DNA of 64,000 bases from Cytospora piceicola (GCA_023375675.1 JALQBC010000009.1:868001-932000); one strand, 5' to 3'. Shown: positions 11,741-24,581, numbered from the stretch's first letter. Notes: generated by a model not told the origin, from the letters alone. Made by a program: numbers and translations.

Positions 11741-12358
11741 ATGAAGGTCACCACCATCCCCGTCGTCCTCGCGGCAATCGCCGCCACTGTCACCTCTACC
11801 AAGCTTGGCAGCAACATCACCGACATGCATCTCAAGGTTACCCTGGCTGCTGACGCGATCGACACCCTCAAGTCCAACGGTCTCTGGGCCCCCGACCCTG
11901 ATGCCTTCAGCCGCGGCCAGCCCAACGTCGAGAACGTCAACATTACCGCTGAGAACCTGAAATACGAGGCTTCTGACCTCAACATCGACGATCTTGTCTC
12001 TGTCACCGTTGATGACCAGGCCATCACCACCGTTGGTGTTGACAAGGCTGTCACCAACACTGACGTCTGCTCCCCGTATGCTGGAAATTCACTTCTAGAC
12101 CCAACACTCATAACTCTGGCTGACTCCCGCAATGCTAGGTACCCCGACTGCTGCCAACAGTGCCACACTTGTACGTCACCTTTTCTCTAGTTCCCCCATC
12201 TCCCAGTATGCAAGCTTTGGAAATTGTGCCAGTACTGACCCTGAAATATTCTAGGCGAGGAGGCTTGCCTTTCGGTGATTCTTTGCCTCGCCTGCTGGAT
12301 CATCTGCGAGGTTGCTTGCCAGGGCCAGAGCTACTGCAAGAACCAAGGATGCGACTGA
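11741..12358 (+). CDS. Small secreted 12-cysteine protein, effector-like, unknown family
   Basis: Exons 11741-12075, 12139-12170 and 12255-12358 give 156 residues. A signal peptide (MKVTTIPVVLAAIAATVTS) leads into about 85 polar residues without Cys, with two possible N-glycosylation sites (NIT). The C-terminal about 50 residues hold all 12 Cys, beginning DVCSPYPDCCQQCHTC. They include an unusual hydrophobic run with regularly placed Cys (ACLSVILCLACWIICEVAC). The second intron is needed, since reading through stops early and loses eight Cys. The first intron (63 nt) is in frame and stop-free, so a retained form would add 21 residues. I recognise no family. Size, secretion and Cys content fit a candidate effector or surface-active protein, but that is inference. 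Confidence 0.72.
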
Positions 12359-12869
12359 TCATGGAACGTCACTTGGAATCCAATCCTCGGGGCAGAGGAA
12401 AATGGCTTTGATTTTTATTTTGGTCTGATGATGCACGCAGTGCTGAAGGAGACACGGCAAATCCTCAGAGGTGATAGTGACAGAACATCTGCAGACTGTC
12501 TGGAGCTTGCACTTGTGACAGCCCAGAAGACGATAGCATCGAAATGGCAACAAGTGCACCATTACAAATCGCGACAGTGTGGCCTCAACGTAACCTGTGA
12601 CTTCCGCAGAAGGATAACCAAGTTACTGATGATGTATAGCTGCTATATCTGGGCATTACAGTCCACTGAGGTCAAACAAGGTCCGCAAGTTTCGCAGCTA
12701 CATATGACGAGCTCATCTACAACGGCTGAGTTTCCTTGAAGAGCCCCCGCCCGTATCATCTTGCTTAGTGGAAGAATTGATGGTCTGTAAAACCTATCTG
12801 CTAATAATCATACAACCATAAAAGCCTTGCCTGAAGGTGAAGAAGAAAATACTTTACTACATTCGCAGC
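12359..12869. other. Convergent 3' intergenic region
   Basis: About 510 bp between the ends of the 12-Cys gene and the mutanase gene. It probably carries both 3' UTRs; nothing else is seen. Confidence 0.5.
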
Positions 12870-15288
12870 TCATCCGCAGCTTGTGGCACAAGCATTTGGA
12901 GGGCAGTAATCTCGAGCGCACGAGAACGCGCATAGGCCCTTATATCCATCATGCTCGCCCAACGCGGGACATCCAACATCTTTCGTAACAGGATAGGAAA
13001 GTGGCACTCCATATGACGTGCAGACACAAGGCCCCGGTGGACAGTAACCCTGTGAACATGAGAAGCTGCATAGTCCTGCGAAGTTGGATGACTCGTCTGC
13101 AGCATTTGTCCCGGCATTGCAGACCTGGTCTCCTGCTGTGGAGGCTGAGGAGGCTGCAGGTTCAGTCTGCGAGGCCGTCGAGGCCGGTACTTCCGTCGTC
13201 GAAGACAGAGATGGTTTGGTAGTTGCAGATGAAGCCGGCATGGTAATGGAAGATACAGCTGGTGCAGTTGTCGAAGACAGGGTTGGTCTGATAGTTGTAG
13301 ATGGAGCCGGCATGGTAATGGAAGACACAGCTGGTACAATAGTCGAAGATACGGCTGGTATGGAAGTCGAAGACAAAGTCGGTATAACAGTTGAAGACAG
13401 AATCGGTGCCGTAGTCGCAGACAAAGTTGGTATCGCGATCGAAGACAGAGTTGGGATCGAGATTGATAACGTAATGGAAGGCACATTTGATATCGCAATC
13501 GTAGATGAAGCCCTTGTTGGAGTAGTTGCTTGAGAGGCTCCAGTCGGCACCACTCCCGTTCCTGTGAGAGCCACACTACCTCCTGTTGGCATGGGGGTTG
13601 TTGCAACCGGGGCGGCAGTGCCGAGAGACGGCGTAGGTGAGCATGTCTCCACGGCCAAGCCCACGGTGAACGAGGCGAGACCAGCCGCGCCCAAAGGATC
13701 CGCCGTTCCCTCGGGAAGAGTACCGACGTAAGCGTTGAAGTTGTAGATACCGCAGGGGCAAGAGTCGATGATATCCCTCAGAGAAGTACCACTCAGGACT
13801 TTTTTCGAGTCCCGGGTCAATAAGAACGTTTGCTGGCCCACGCCCATAGGAACCTCAAATGAGCTAGCGCCCGCGGGAGCGTCGAAGGTCTGGGTATTAT
13901 CACCGGATGTCACGGTGACCGAACCCTCGGAGGTGAGGAGGGTGACCACGAAAACAGAGTCCTTCATGTCTCCCCAGCCGTTTGGCAGTCCTTCAAAATA
14001 GTTTCCGCTGTCGTTGTTTCCCGGTTTCATCGTGTTGTCCGTTGAGTCACAGTTCACGGTCCTCGGCGCTGGTCGGTACCAGTATACAATCTTGTCTTCC
14101 GTGATGTACTCATCCACAGTCTTCGCCCCGGCTTTGTAGGCGGCAATGAAGGGCTTGGCCACGTCTCGCCATCCATCATGTGGCATATCGTTGACCCATT
14201 TCGAAGCTCCGTCATCGTCATGCGTCGACGAAAGTGGGCCGATGTAGTGAGATTCGCCATAGTCATTCCAGGTGATGATTTCCACAAATTCAGGGCTTGT
14301 TGTCAAAACATCGTTCCATCGTGTGTACCAGAGAAGGTCCGAAGGGAAGACGAAGTTCTTGCTATATGAGACCTCTGCCCCATAGTGCCTGTAGCAACCC
14401 AAGTTAGTTATGGGACCCAAGTACCAAATGAAATGAGAAGGGTCTGCAGTTGGCTCTAGAATTGCGGGCGAACGAGACTCGCGTGAAGCTCTCGCTGGGA
14501 GTCATTTCACACTGGACCAACGCCCCAGAGACAGCTCAACAAAGGCAACAGTGTTCTTGAGGTGTTACTCACGTGCTGAACCAGGGAGATATAGGAGCGA
14601 TATAGGGCTTTTGGCTGAGCCAGGACCTATAACTGTCGTCTCCATCCACCACAGTGATGTTCACACCATTTGTTGGAGCTTTGTTATCACCATTGGTATT
14701 CCAACCCATCCAATTGAGAGCTCCATCGATACCGTCAGGATCAGGGGTCCCATTCGGGCTGAAGTTGGGCGCAAAGAAAAGGTCGACTCCAGCTGCGACC
14801 TTCACAGCTGGCACGTCAAGGCCATCCCCTGAGAAGGATGATGCAAACGCTTTGCCGTCAATCATGAGCTGCCCAGGTTCCTTGCTGTATTTAGCGATCA
14901 TCTCTCCAACCATTGCTGCATCGGACGTTGGCGAGAACCAATTGAAGTCAAACGATATAAAGACCTTCATATCGTTGTTCGCCGCGCTCTCATAGGCGTA
15001 CGAAAGCTGGTCCCCGGTGAAAGAGTCTGTCCCAATGTTGAGTGCGAAGGCGTCGATGCCCAGCTCCTTGGCCTGCTTCATGTCGTTGTCGTAGTCGCTG
15101 GCGCCAGCGCGGTTCGCTACGATTCCCATCATGAAATGACAAAAGACCAGTTTGCTCGTCGAGTCCGTCGACGTCCCATCTTCCTTTTTTGTGAGTTGAT
15201 TTGACGATCCAGCGTCGTGAAGGTTTGTAGGCACTGCCTGAACAAGAAAGGATGTCAACAGACATCCTAGAAGACGAAACCAAAGCAT
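12870..15288 (-). CDS. Secreted GH71 alpha-1,3-glucanase (mutanase) with duplicated C-terminal CBM24-like modules
   Basis: Exons 15288-14573 and 14388-12870 (184-nt intron) give 744 residues. A signal peptide (MLWFRLLGCLLTSFLVQAVP) precedes the GH71 catalytic region, with HFMMGIVANR, AFALNIG, FISFDFNWF, and across the splice SPWFSTHYGAE, then EIITWNDYGESHYIGP. A Ser/Thr/Pro-rich linker of short repeated units (about residues 520-650) follows. Two cysteine-rich modules end the protein (GLCSFSCSQGYCPPGPC and GLCAFSCARDYCPPNAC), typical of alpha-1,3-glucan-binding CBM24-type tails; the module name is from memory of the family. The enzyme would hydrolyse alpha-1,3-glucan, either the fungus's own wall (remodelling, spore release) or that of other fungi. 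It is predicted extracellular. Confidence 0.9.
13170..13530 (-). repeat. Degenerate Ser/Thr/Pro linker repeats in the mutanase gene
   Basis: The linker is built from about ten-residue units such as TLSSTTIP, AVSSITMP and TLSSTTAP. The DNA repeats the pattern GAAGACA-AG--GGT on the plus strand. It is probably O-glycosylated and likely to vary in copy number between strains. Confidence 0.7.
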
Positions 15289-17927
15289 GGTAATGAGCGT
15301 GAGGCGATCCCAGAATCCCAGGTCTGGGAAAGGTCAACCAAGATAATCAATCAGCCAAGATGACCGACCACTCGATCCATCCGAGATTTTCATGCAGGAA
15401 ATGCAGGAACGATAGACTTAAAGGGTTCTTTCTCCACAGCCGGTCGTGTGCCTGACCGGGCGCGGATCGGATGGTGAGCCCCCCCTGCAGTGCCTGGGGT
15501 CTGTCGCTTGGGCGGCAGACCCACCAGGGGGCCCAACCAATAGGGCCATTGAAACGGCATGCAACTTTCCTGTCTGAAACGGGCTGCACGACCGGGCCAG
15601 AGATACGGAAAGAAATTGTGGACCAAGACCCTTTGCCAGTGGCGTTGATTGTGATGGTTTTGAAGGCCATTGCTGAGGCCAGTGCTTATAACCTTAAGGC
15701 TTGAGCCACATTCCAGAGCAATTGGCTGCAAACTGCTTCAATAGTCGTGGCGAGGGAGGAAACCGCCCAACCTTGGGCGTTTTGTTCGTTCCAGTTGAGC
15801 TTTTCAACTCGGTTGAGTCGACAAGTTGTGCGACCTGCCTCTCTGAGATTGGCCGCCTGAGGCGTTTGGGAGGATCAATTGATATATTGATCTAGTCCTG
15901 CGCCTTTCAGGAGTCCCCACCAACAACGGGCCGAACGAGGAGGCCCGTCACATCAACACCCAACGCTGTCGAGATCTCGCTTGTGATTTGCGATACAGTA
16001 TTCAGCCCTTATGCAAGGGGTGGGTAAGAGGTATATTCCTTCGTTGGTGCTGGCCAGGGTTGCTCTTGACTTGCGAGCCCCTTCGCCAGCCTCACATGGG
16101 AGGCCCCTTCGAAACCTTATACATCAGTCTCAGGGTCTGTATCTTGAGGCGAACTTACCAGACCATGCTACGAGTAGCCAACTGTGTTTCACTAGGCGCA
16201 GACCGGCTGAGGACTCCTGCCAAAACAATAAAGACATGAACAACGGGGACACAGCCGCGGTAGCAATATTCAAAAACCCCTCGGGAGCCGCGCCCCAAAG
16301 TCCTCTCGCAAATAAATCCTTCTCCTGATATCTTGTGCCTTGTTCCCTGCGCATTGACCATAAACTTGGTATGGATAGGGCTCTGGATTTGGCGGCACAG
16401 CCTGGGTTTCGAGGAAACGATACCTTCCTCAGCGTGAAGACTGGTCGTCAGGAGTTCCTTTCGATACATGCTGACATGCATCGAGGCCCTTGACAAGAAG
16501 CGGTAACCGCGCCGTAGACAGGACCGCCCGCATCCTCTTCAAAATTGTGCCAGCTCCAGTAATGTTTCTGCGTGTGTATCAGCCAATCTATCCCAGAATG
16601 AAGGCATACATGCGACATCATTTATCTGAGCAATTTACCCACCAAGGCTGTCAAGGGATGTAATGTTCCCGACACCTGACCGGAAGACACGGATTTGACA
16701 AGAATATCCCGGGGGCGGGGGGTGACCAGTCTCCCTTACGTCTCCCAGGCATACTGGCCATACGACGCCCTAGCTGCCGCCTGCTGCACTTGTCAGTGTG
16801 ATGTCGCCATGGTGGCCAGACTCATTCGGGCTGATCGAAACGTAGACCTGTTCGCCTTCGTCCCTCGTCAAGTCGGCTGGCGAAATCGCCACGGCTTCGC
16901 TTGGCTGCCCCCCCCCCCATCCTTCCATCACTGCCAATTAATCCATTCGATATGAAAGCATCACCAAAGTAACCTCCACCATGTTGAAAGTGGTGGAGCT
17001 GCTCGTCATAGAGGTGCAGTTGTTATCGAGTAAAAGAGCATCGACCCGAGCCTCGGAGAGTACCAGATACGTTAAGGGACATCATTCTGGGTCGTCATAA
17101 TGGCTGCGACTTCGCCTTGATATAGGGTTGTTATCCTTCGCAACCATAGCTCTTTGGTCTAGCTTGCAGAAAGAATGAGAACAACCAAGTAAACCTGTCC
17201 TCCTCACGTTGTCGATGGCTTACTCCACGTGATCGCAAGTCGGTGAACGGACACTGGGTGACCTCCACTTCCGAGATGAGCACAGCTGGATCTCAATCTT
17301 GGCAAGTTTGGGGGCAACGGTTTAGAAGCTCAAGGTCGATTAGGACCCCGGTGTTTCGGGATCTGCTTACCTCGGCAACCTCCCCACCTTCCACTTGTAT
17401 AACCTTCCACCTATATACTGAAGTAACCTTCTACTATAATTTTCTATGGACCTTCGCCATAGTAGTCGCGGATGGTAGTATTGAGGAGAGCGAGAAGAAT
17501 CACTTATAAATCGGTCGTAGGATCCGCTTGACTCCTGGGGACGTGCAAACCGGTCTGTGCCAGACAGGCAGTATGTGACAGGGAGTAAGCCCCGCCGCTC
17601 TCATGGAGTTTATATAACTTCAGATGCTATCAAACCGACGAGAAAAGAGGAACAGTTCGCCAGCCTGGCCATCAAGACCAACACAGGCTTCCCCGCGCCT
17701 AAATATCCACTTTTTCGGTCGACCTCCCCCAAGACTGACCAGAAGTCGACGTAGTATCGTCAGGGACCTCAACTCCGCACCAATCACATGGTAGAATTCA
17801 ATAGTGCTGGTGGAAAGAAAAGACCAGGGAAAATAAGCCGCTAGGTAAATATGATGTGGCGTGGGTACAAAAGACGTTGAACATCTCGATATCTCGAGGT
17901 ATTGGAGAAACCACCAAGTCAGGCAAT
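15289..17927. other. Long intergenic region between two divergent glycoside hydrolase genes
   Basis: This 2.6-kb stretch has no supported gene. Open frames inside it (for example 15471-15704 and 16011-16328) lack family resemblance and splice continuity. It contains C-rich runs (about 16909-16918) and presumably both promoters. It is one of the two longest gaps in the window. Confidence 0.55.
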
Positions 17928-19401
17928 ATGAAGGCGTCTGGAACGATACTGCTGCCGCTCAGCCTCCTGGCAACGGCCTCAGCTCAATATCTCAGATTTC
18001 CTCGCTTTCCGTCCGAACCGCGTTGGTCAACCAGTGAGAATCATGTTGAGCCTAGAGCTGGTAACTCGTCAGTTTGGCCTCAGGGCCCCTTTTCCACGAA
18101 GGGCAGAGACATCGTCAATATCCGGGGCGAGGCTATTACATGGGCTGGGGTGAACTGGCCACTGAGCGGCGAGACTATGATTCCAGAAGGGCTGGAGTGG
18201 GCTTCAGCCGAACAGATCCTCGAAAACGTGGCTAGCGTGGGCTTCAACTTCATCCGCATGTAAGTGCTTCTCTGCTGATGTCTTACAAGTGCAAGCACTG
18301 AGGCTTTCCAGGGGCTACGCCATCGAGATGGTCGATCAGGTATACGACCGAGAAGGTGAAGACGTCCCTATCGAGGTTGCGATGATCCAAGCATTGGGAT
18401 ATATCAACGGCATTAGGGTGACGAATGAGATCGTGGCTAAGAACCCAGGCTGGACGAAGGAAACCACACGTTTCGAGATCTGGTCCGATATAGCCAAAAT
18501 TGCCCTCGAGAAGGGAATATTTATCCACCCTGATGTTCACGTCGGCAAAGCACAATGGTGTTGTTCGCACGCGGACGGGAACGCGTGGTTTGATGATATC
18601 ACTTTCAACACGACCAATTGGCTGAGAGGCTTGTCGTATGTCGCGGAATGGGCGAAGGATCATCCGAACATTGTGTCAATGTCCCTCCGCAATGAACTGC
18701 GCGAATCCTGGAACGATACGGGTTTGTACTACAACTGGCAAACTCTGGTCGGCAACATGAGTTCTGGCTGCGATGCTATTCACGAAGCGAACCCGGATAT
18801 CCTCATTACCTGGTCAGGGATGCAGTACGATGAAGACCTCTCAGCTTTAACGACCAGGAAGAATATCCTGACCGCCCCATGTTACAAATGCACCGCAATC
18901 GTGGACGCCAACCGGCGCGTCCCTGCCTATTTCGACCTAGACAGCTACTCCTGGGCTGATAAAGTAGTCTGGGAGCTACATTTGTACTCCTCTAGCGAGG
19001 ACGTTGACACAGGCACATGTCCCATTATCGAAGCAGGTCTATACCGAAATGGCTTCAACGCCCTCGGTATAGATCCTCCTGCAGCTTGCAATGTCACCAA
19101 CGACTGCCCACCCGCGCAACGGATCACGCCAGTCATATTAACCGAATTTGGCCACAATCAGGACTCGACGATGTACAACGTCACCCTGCAGAGTTGTCTT
19201 CAGGACTACACCAAGAAGTATGGTGTGAGCTGGGCGATGTGGGGCTTAGCCGGCAGCTACCGCATCAGACAAGGTGTCCAGGGGCTAGAGGACACTTGGG
19301 GCCTGTCATCCTATGATTGGACTGGTTGGAATTTCCCAGAAGGGATCGAGGACTATTGGAAGCCTTGGGTGGCCGCTATGAATGTCACGACGGTAGAATG
19401 A
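17928..19401 (+). CDS. Secreted glycoside hydrolase family 5 (cellulase-like) enzyme
   Basis: Exons 17928-18259 and 18312-19401 (52-nt intron) give 473 residues. I chose the ATG at 17928 because it begins a clear signal peptide (MKASGTILLPLSLLATASA); an upstream in-frame ATG at 17856 would bury it. The GH5 barrel shows NIRGEAITWAGVNWPLSG, FNFIRM joined to GYAIEMVDQ across the intron, the acid/base motif SLRNELR (Glu about 239) and the nucleophile motif ILTEFGHNQ (Glu about 389), then WAMWGLAGSYRIRQG. Cysteine pairs and several NxS/T sites fit an extracellular enzyme. Substrate within GH5 (cellulose, mannan, beta-glucan, glycolipid) cannot be assigned. It lies next to the mutanase gene but is divergently transcribed. 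Confidence 0.88.
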
Positions 19402-20185
19402 ATTCACAATGCGAGTGAGTATAAATTCGGTGTCGAAATTCCACAAGCATGTGGTGTTTTCCCTGTAGATGGTCGAAGCCATGTTGCAGGCCGTTTGCCC
19501 TAGCTTCATCGTGAAAGCTGAACTTCCACAAACAGAACTCGCTTCTCTGTCTCGGAAGACACACAGACACAATGACTAGAGTCCCCAAGCCGTAGAAACC
19601 ATAGGCGAATACGACAGACCCAATACCCGACAGACAGTCCAGTCATACCTATTCGACCCACCAACCTGGAGTTGGATGCACCTTTCTCGCACTTTCGAAA
19701 TGGTGGCCTCCGGTTATCTGGGAGCGACGAAACAAACGGATCGTGAGGGACAACGTCAGGGTCATGAGCTATACACTGTTTTGGCGAGCGTGGACTAGAC
19801 TTCTGCTGGACTATCGAGCATGTGATTACCGGAAATGGCAACTTTGCCAAACTCCATGATTGCGATGCCACCTGCTCCGGGTCATGACCATCGTATTACC
19901 GAACACTGGAATCTGCCCCTTGCAGTCCATGCCATGCACATTCATCCGGCTCTTGAAGCTCAGTGATTACAAGTGCACCGCCTCGGTCTGCAGACGCTTG
20001 ACAGGGTTTATAAGAGACCTATTGATAACATAAACTGCGCGAGGATAAGAGTAACATGCGGTATGGGACCGGAAAGTTGATTCTCCCGACGAATATGTCA
20101 CGGGCGAGTTGACTGCCCTGTGATCACAGCAAAGGCCCAGGATTCACAGCCAAGGTTTTTCCTGATCGCAAGTGCTGAGGCAGCC
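19402..20185. other. Convergent 3' intergenic region
   Basis: About 780 bp between the GH5 stop and the EMC4 stop. No gene or structured element is supported. Confidence 0.5.
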
Positions 20186-20871
20186 CTACAATGCCGCTAC
20201 GGCCGACTCCAAAGGATCTCTCTGTGCCTCCCACATAAGCCAGTCTGACCTTGTCGTCCTATCAAACCGATTAGCAACACTGGCACGTGCTCAAGTCCAT
20301 GATGGGCGACTTACGGTAGGAGTCCCATTGCATTGATCTTGTATATCCCCACAGCCAGAGCAACCAACTGCATAGCCACATACGCAACCTTGGCCTGCAG
20401 CATCTTGGTCCTGTTGGTGTCCGTCTCGAACTTCTCGAAGGCCTGGTTCGTACCCATCAGGCCCATGAGAGGGTTCTTAAAGGCCATGAAGACCATCATG
20501 ATGCTGAATATCTGCAACGAGTTGCCAGTCATGTACATCATGATGGCCGTCATGGGCAGGCTCTTGATAGGAGCAAGGGAGACCTCCCAGGCCTTCTTCA
20601 GCTTCAAGGTGTCCATCTCTTCCGGTGAAGCTTGTTTCCGCGGCTGGGCTTTAGCATCTTTCGATGCATCTCGTTTCTATTCGTCTTGTTAGCTGTGCCC
20701 CTTCTACGAAGAGTTCCTTGCGGGGGCACTGCGAACCTTGGAGCTCGAGATAGCTTGTGATGGGAATCCCGGAGGGTCGGGGATGCCGTTGGCCTTGGAC
20801 CTGTACGGAGGGGGCGAGCTAAGATCGGAGATCCATTTGGGGGTCTCTGCTATTGACTGAAGCTCTGACAT
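20186..20871 (-). CDS. EMC4: ER membrane protein complex subunit 4
   Basis: Exons 20871-20737, 20676-20315 and 20258-20186 give 189 residues, the usual EMC4 length. The conserved core reads WEVSLAPIKSLPMTAIMMYM, then NSLQIFSIMMVFMAFKNP with two predicted membrane segments. The last exon is short: the open frame seems to stop at LLP, but this is a GTAAGT donor. Joining to 20258 gives GLLPTTRSDWLMWEAQRDPLE, the family's conserved C-terminus. EMC4 belongs to the EMC insertase, which places tail-anchored and multipass proteins in the ER membrane. The gene is divergent from AP-1 beta. Confidence 0.9.
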
Positions 20872-21815
20872 GGTGTTGGTAGTCGATTGGGAGTGTCGTT
20901 GAAAATCGTGGGAGGGAATGGGTGTGTGTTGTTCGTAGGGGCGGAAGCTTGACGTCGGAATCTCGAAGCTCCACCACCACCTGAGCTTACAATGCAGCAG
21001 TACGTATCTGCATGTGGTACCGTGTACCAGAACTACTGCAGGTGGGCCGTGCGTCACCATTGATCGGGCTGTCGGATCCAGAAGGCGACCTCGGCCCCAC
21101 CATTCCCACTAACTGGGGGCGAGCTTCAGGGGCAAGCCCGTCTTAGAGATATTATTACCCGACGTCTATTCTTTGATGTTTCAATCATCCGGATGCTGCC
21201 GAATCGACAACTTGCTCGAATCCCGAGAGATACACACCGTACGACAATTATAGACGCTCAAGACGAGATCGCGAGACCGAGACGAACGAGCTATATACGA
21301 TAGCACCGCCGAGCACGACGTAACCTGGCAAGACAGGACAGGACGCCCGAGACATTGCGCAACGGAGAGCAAAGACACACATTGATGAGACCGCAACCAT
21401 ACTCTGCACCCATCCGATCGCATCTACTTGCCAGCCCTTGGAGGACAGACACAGAAGGGACCCGGTAGACGGATAAACGAACGATTCCATACACGATCGC
21501 TTTAGACACGATCAGGGCTGCGCCGGCCAAAACAAGACAAGCCGATACAGCCAGCAATACAGGAGAAGGAATAGTGAAGGGTTTGGCCGTCCATCCCGGA
21601 TTGGAGTGCGCCTGACTGGGCATTACATGCTCGCGCATTTATCAGTGTGCTACCGTCGCCAAGTATAGCCTCGATCTAGTTCCTAGGGTGGTGGTCCGTC
21701 GCAACAACCTCATCCTGTGGAATAAGGGGCTCGAGCCAACGAGGTTCACGCGACCTTACCACGTCCTGCAGCCACACTTCCCACACCATACCGTCTACAG
21801 TATCACCTACCGACC
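20872..21815. promoter_or_regulatory. Divergent upstream region of EMC4 and AP-1 beta
   Basis: A 944-bp region between two divergent start codons, so both promoters must lie here. No repeated or clearly recognisable motif is seen. Confidence 0.45.
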
Positions 21816-24581
21816 ATGTCGAACGCCCAAGGTGGAGGTGACTCCAAGCTGTTCGCTCGGGTAAGCTGAAGCCTCTTTTGCTTGTTCACCTCTCGATGTA
21901 TTTTCTGCTATTTGTCTCTTCTCCGTCGCGGCTGAGCCGGTCCCAAGTACTTCCGTCTCGTTTCTGCTGTAATAAGCATGTCTCAGACTTCATTTTTTGA
22001 GATGAAACTCTACTTCTACCAGTCCGCGGAGAGGCCTTGCCTTCTTTCCTTCCTCAATCTTTCTTGGAATCTTCAGCATTGTTAGACGCCTTCGGTGTGC
22101 CAGGAGTCAACATTATCAATCGATTTGAACCCCTTGTTTTCCCGCGACACATCCCCTCCATATTCCGAACACGAGCCTGTGCATAATTCAAGAAGCCTCA
22201 TTATTCCCCAATATGTATCTGGCGTATCTGCCCCCTGGGGCCTCGACGACGCATAGTAGCTCACGCATGAGACAACAGGGCAAAGTAGCAGAGCTACGTC
22301 TCGAACTGAACAGCGGCGGTAAGAAGGACAAGAACCATTCCGTCAAGAAGGTCGCCCTGAAAAAGATCGTCGCCAACATGACCATGAGCAACAACGACAT
22401 GGTCGCCCTCTTCCCCGACATCATCGCGTGCATGAACATATCGAGCCTTGAGATCAAGAAGATGTAGGAAATAGGGCCCTCGCTGACAGTTATCGTGGAA
22501 AGAAAGCTGACAGGCGTTGCGCTAGGTGCTTTCTCTTCCTAGTGAACTATGCTAGGTTGCGGACAGAAATTGCTGTTAAGGCAATACCAGTGCTAGAACA
22601 TGTGCGTACAGCTCAGGACTGGGTTGAAACACTATGAAGAAAACGATGATACTAATTCCGTCGCAGGATATGGAGGACGCAAACCCACTCGTCAGAGCTC
22701 TGGCGCTGCGCACAATGTCGTACATACACGTACGAGAGTTCGTCGAGGCCACAGTGCCAATTGTGAAGCGATGCTTGGACGATCAGGATCCATATGTGCG
22801 CAAGACGGCAGCATTCTGTGTTGCAAAGCTCTACGACCATGATAAGCATATGATTGAGCGCTCTGATCTCATCGAAAGATTGAACTCGTTGTTGAGGGAT
22901 GATAACCCCACAGTCGTCGCTAGCGCATTGGCAAGTTTGATGGACATATGGGAGAGAAGCGATGCTATTAAGCTTACCATCGACTACTCCAATGCGTCCA
23001 AAATGATTGCCATCCTTCCTGATTGCTCAGAGTATGTACATGCCTATTCCCTGACCAGCGTGAGGTAGCGTCTAACTCTCGACTAGGTGGGGCCAAACGT
23101 ACATATTAGAAGCTCTTATGTCCTACGTGCCCCAAGAGTCCGGGGAGGCTCTCCTGTTGGCTGAGCGTATCGCACCTCGGCTTTCTCATTCCAACTCAGC
23201 TGTTGTTCTGACCTGCATAAGAGTCATTCTCTACCTCATGAACTACATCGCCGGCGAGAGGCAAATATCAGCCCTTTGTCGGAAACTCTCCCCACCTCTG
23301 GTGACCCTCTTGGCCAAGGGCCCGGAGGTGCAATATCTAGCCCTACGAAACGCACTGTTGATGCTCCAGAGACGCCCTGACGTGCTGAGAAACGACATCA
23401 GGGTCTTCTTTTGCAAATACAACGACCCGATCTACGTCAAAGTCACCAAGCTGGAGTTGATTTTCATGCTCGCAAACGAGAAGAATATCGATGAGGTGCT
23501 GACAGAGCTGCGGGAGTACGCAACAGAAATTGATGTGCACTTTGTACGTAAAGCAGTTCGTGCCATTGGCAAGCTCGCCATTAAGATCGAGCCGGCTGCG
23601 AGGAGATGCATTAACCTTCTTTTGGAATTGGTATCCACGAAGGTGACATACATCGTACAAGAGGCAACAGTCGTCATCCGGAATATCTTCAGGAAATATC
23701 CCAACCAATATGAATCGATCATCGGAACACTCTGCGAGAACCTCGACAGCCTAGACGAACCCGAAGCCAAGGCTGCTATGATATGGGTCATCGGCGAGTA
23801 CGCCAGCCGTATTGAGAACAGTGACGTTCTGCTGGAGGACTTCCTCTTCTCTTTCTCTGAGGAGCCGGTCGAGGTTCAACTGGCCCTGCTCACAGCGACC
23901 GTTAAGCTTTTCATTCAAAGGCCAACCAAGGGTCAAGAACTTGTTCCTAAAGTTCTCAAATGGGCCACCGAAGAGACAGACAACCCGGACCTGCGCGACC
24001 GCGCATACATGTACTGGCGCCTCCTCTCCACAGACATGCAGACAGCCAAGAAGGTCGTCATGGGCGAGAAGCCCCCGATCACCGCTGAAGCCGAGCGCCT
24101 TGACCCGCAGACCCTCGAGGAGATGTGCCTCAATGTCGGCACCCTCGCGACAGTGTACCTGAAACCCGTACAAACCGTGTTCCGCAACGCGCGGCCGCGC
24201 AAGCTCCAGGACTCGCCCGCGCTGCAAAAGCACCAGCTCCCCGTGGGCTCGAGCTCCATGGCCGGCTTTGACACGAACAAGTCTCTCAGCCAATTCGGCT
24301 ACGGCGCCCAGCCTTCGGATCTCGACCCGAGGAACCATGCTGCCGTCGCGTCAAACGGAGAGGCGAACCTGGCGCAGGCGGTGAGCGATGCGGATGCGTA
24401 TTTTGCGGGCATCGGCAGCCAGCAGATGCAGGCTATGCGGATCCAGGGCGATGATGGCGAGTCCGCGTTTGGTGGGGGCAATGGGCATGAGGCGGGCTAC
24501 GTGGTCAACCAGTATGCGCCGCAGCAGGTGTTCCAGCCGGCACAGGGTGTTGGAAGTAATGGGGACTTGTTGTTGTTCTAG
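21816..24581 (+). CDS. AP-1 adaptor complex large subunit beta
   Basis: Five exons (21816-21860, 22279-22463, 22526-22601, 22667-23031, 23087-24581) encode 721 residues. The first intron is long (418 nt). The adaptin trunk is highly conserved: [34 protein letters not shown] across a splice, [20 protein letters not shown], and [15 protein letters not shown]. Successive helical repeats continue to about residue 590, followed by a low-complexity hinge ([11 protein letters not shown], Gln/Gly-rich end). The protein stops without the ear (appendage) domain found in animal beta-adaptins, as is usual for fungal AP-1 beta. It would act in clathrin coat assembly at the trans-Golgi network and endosomes. 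AP-2 beta is less likely given the length and the missing appendage. Confidence 0.9.

Noticed and set aside
15471..16328. Open frames between the two glycoside hydrolase genes
   Set aside because: They overlap in different frames, lack conserved motifs and have no Kozak-like start or intron structure.
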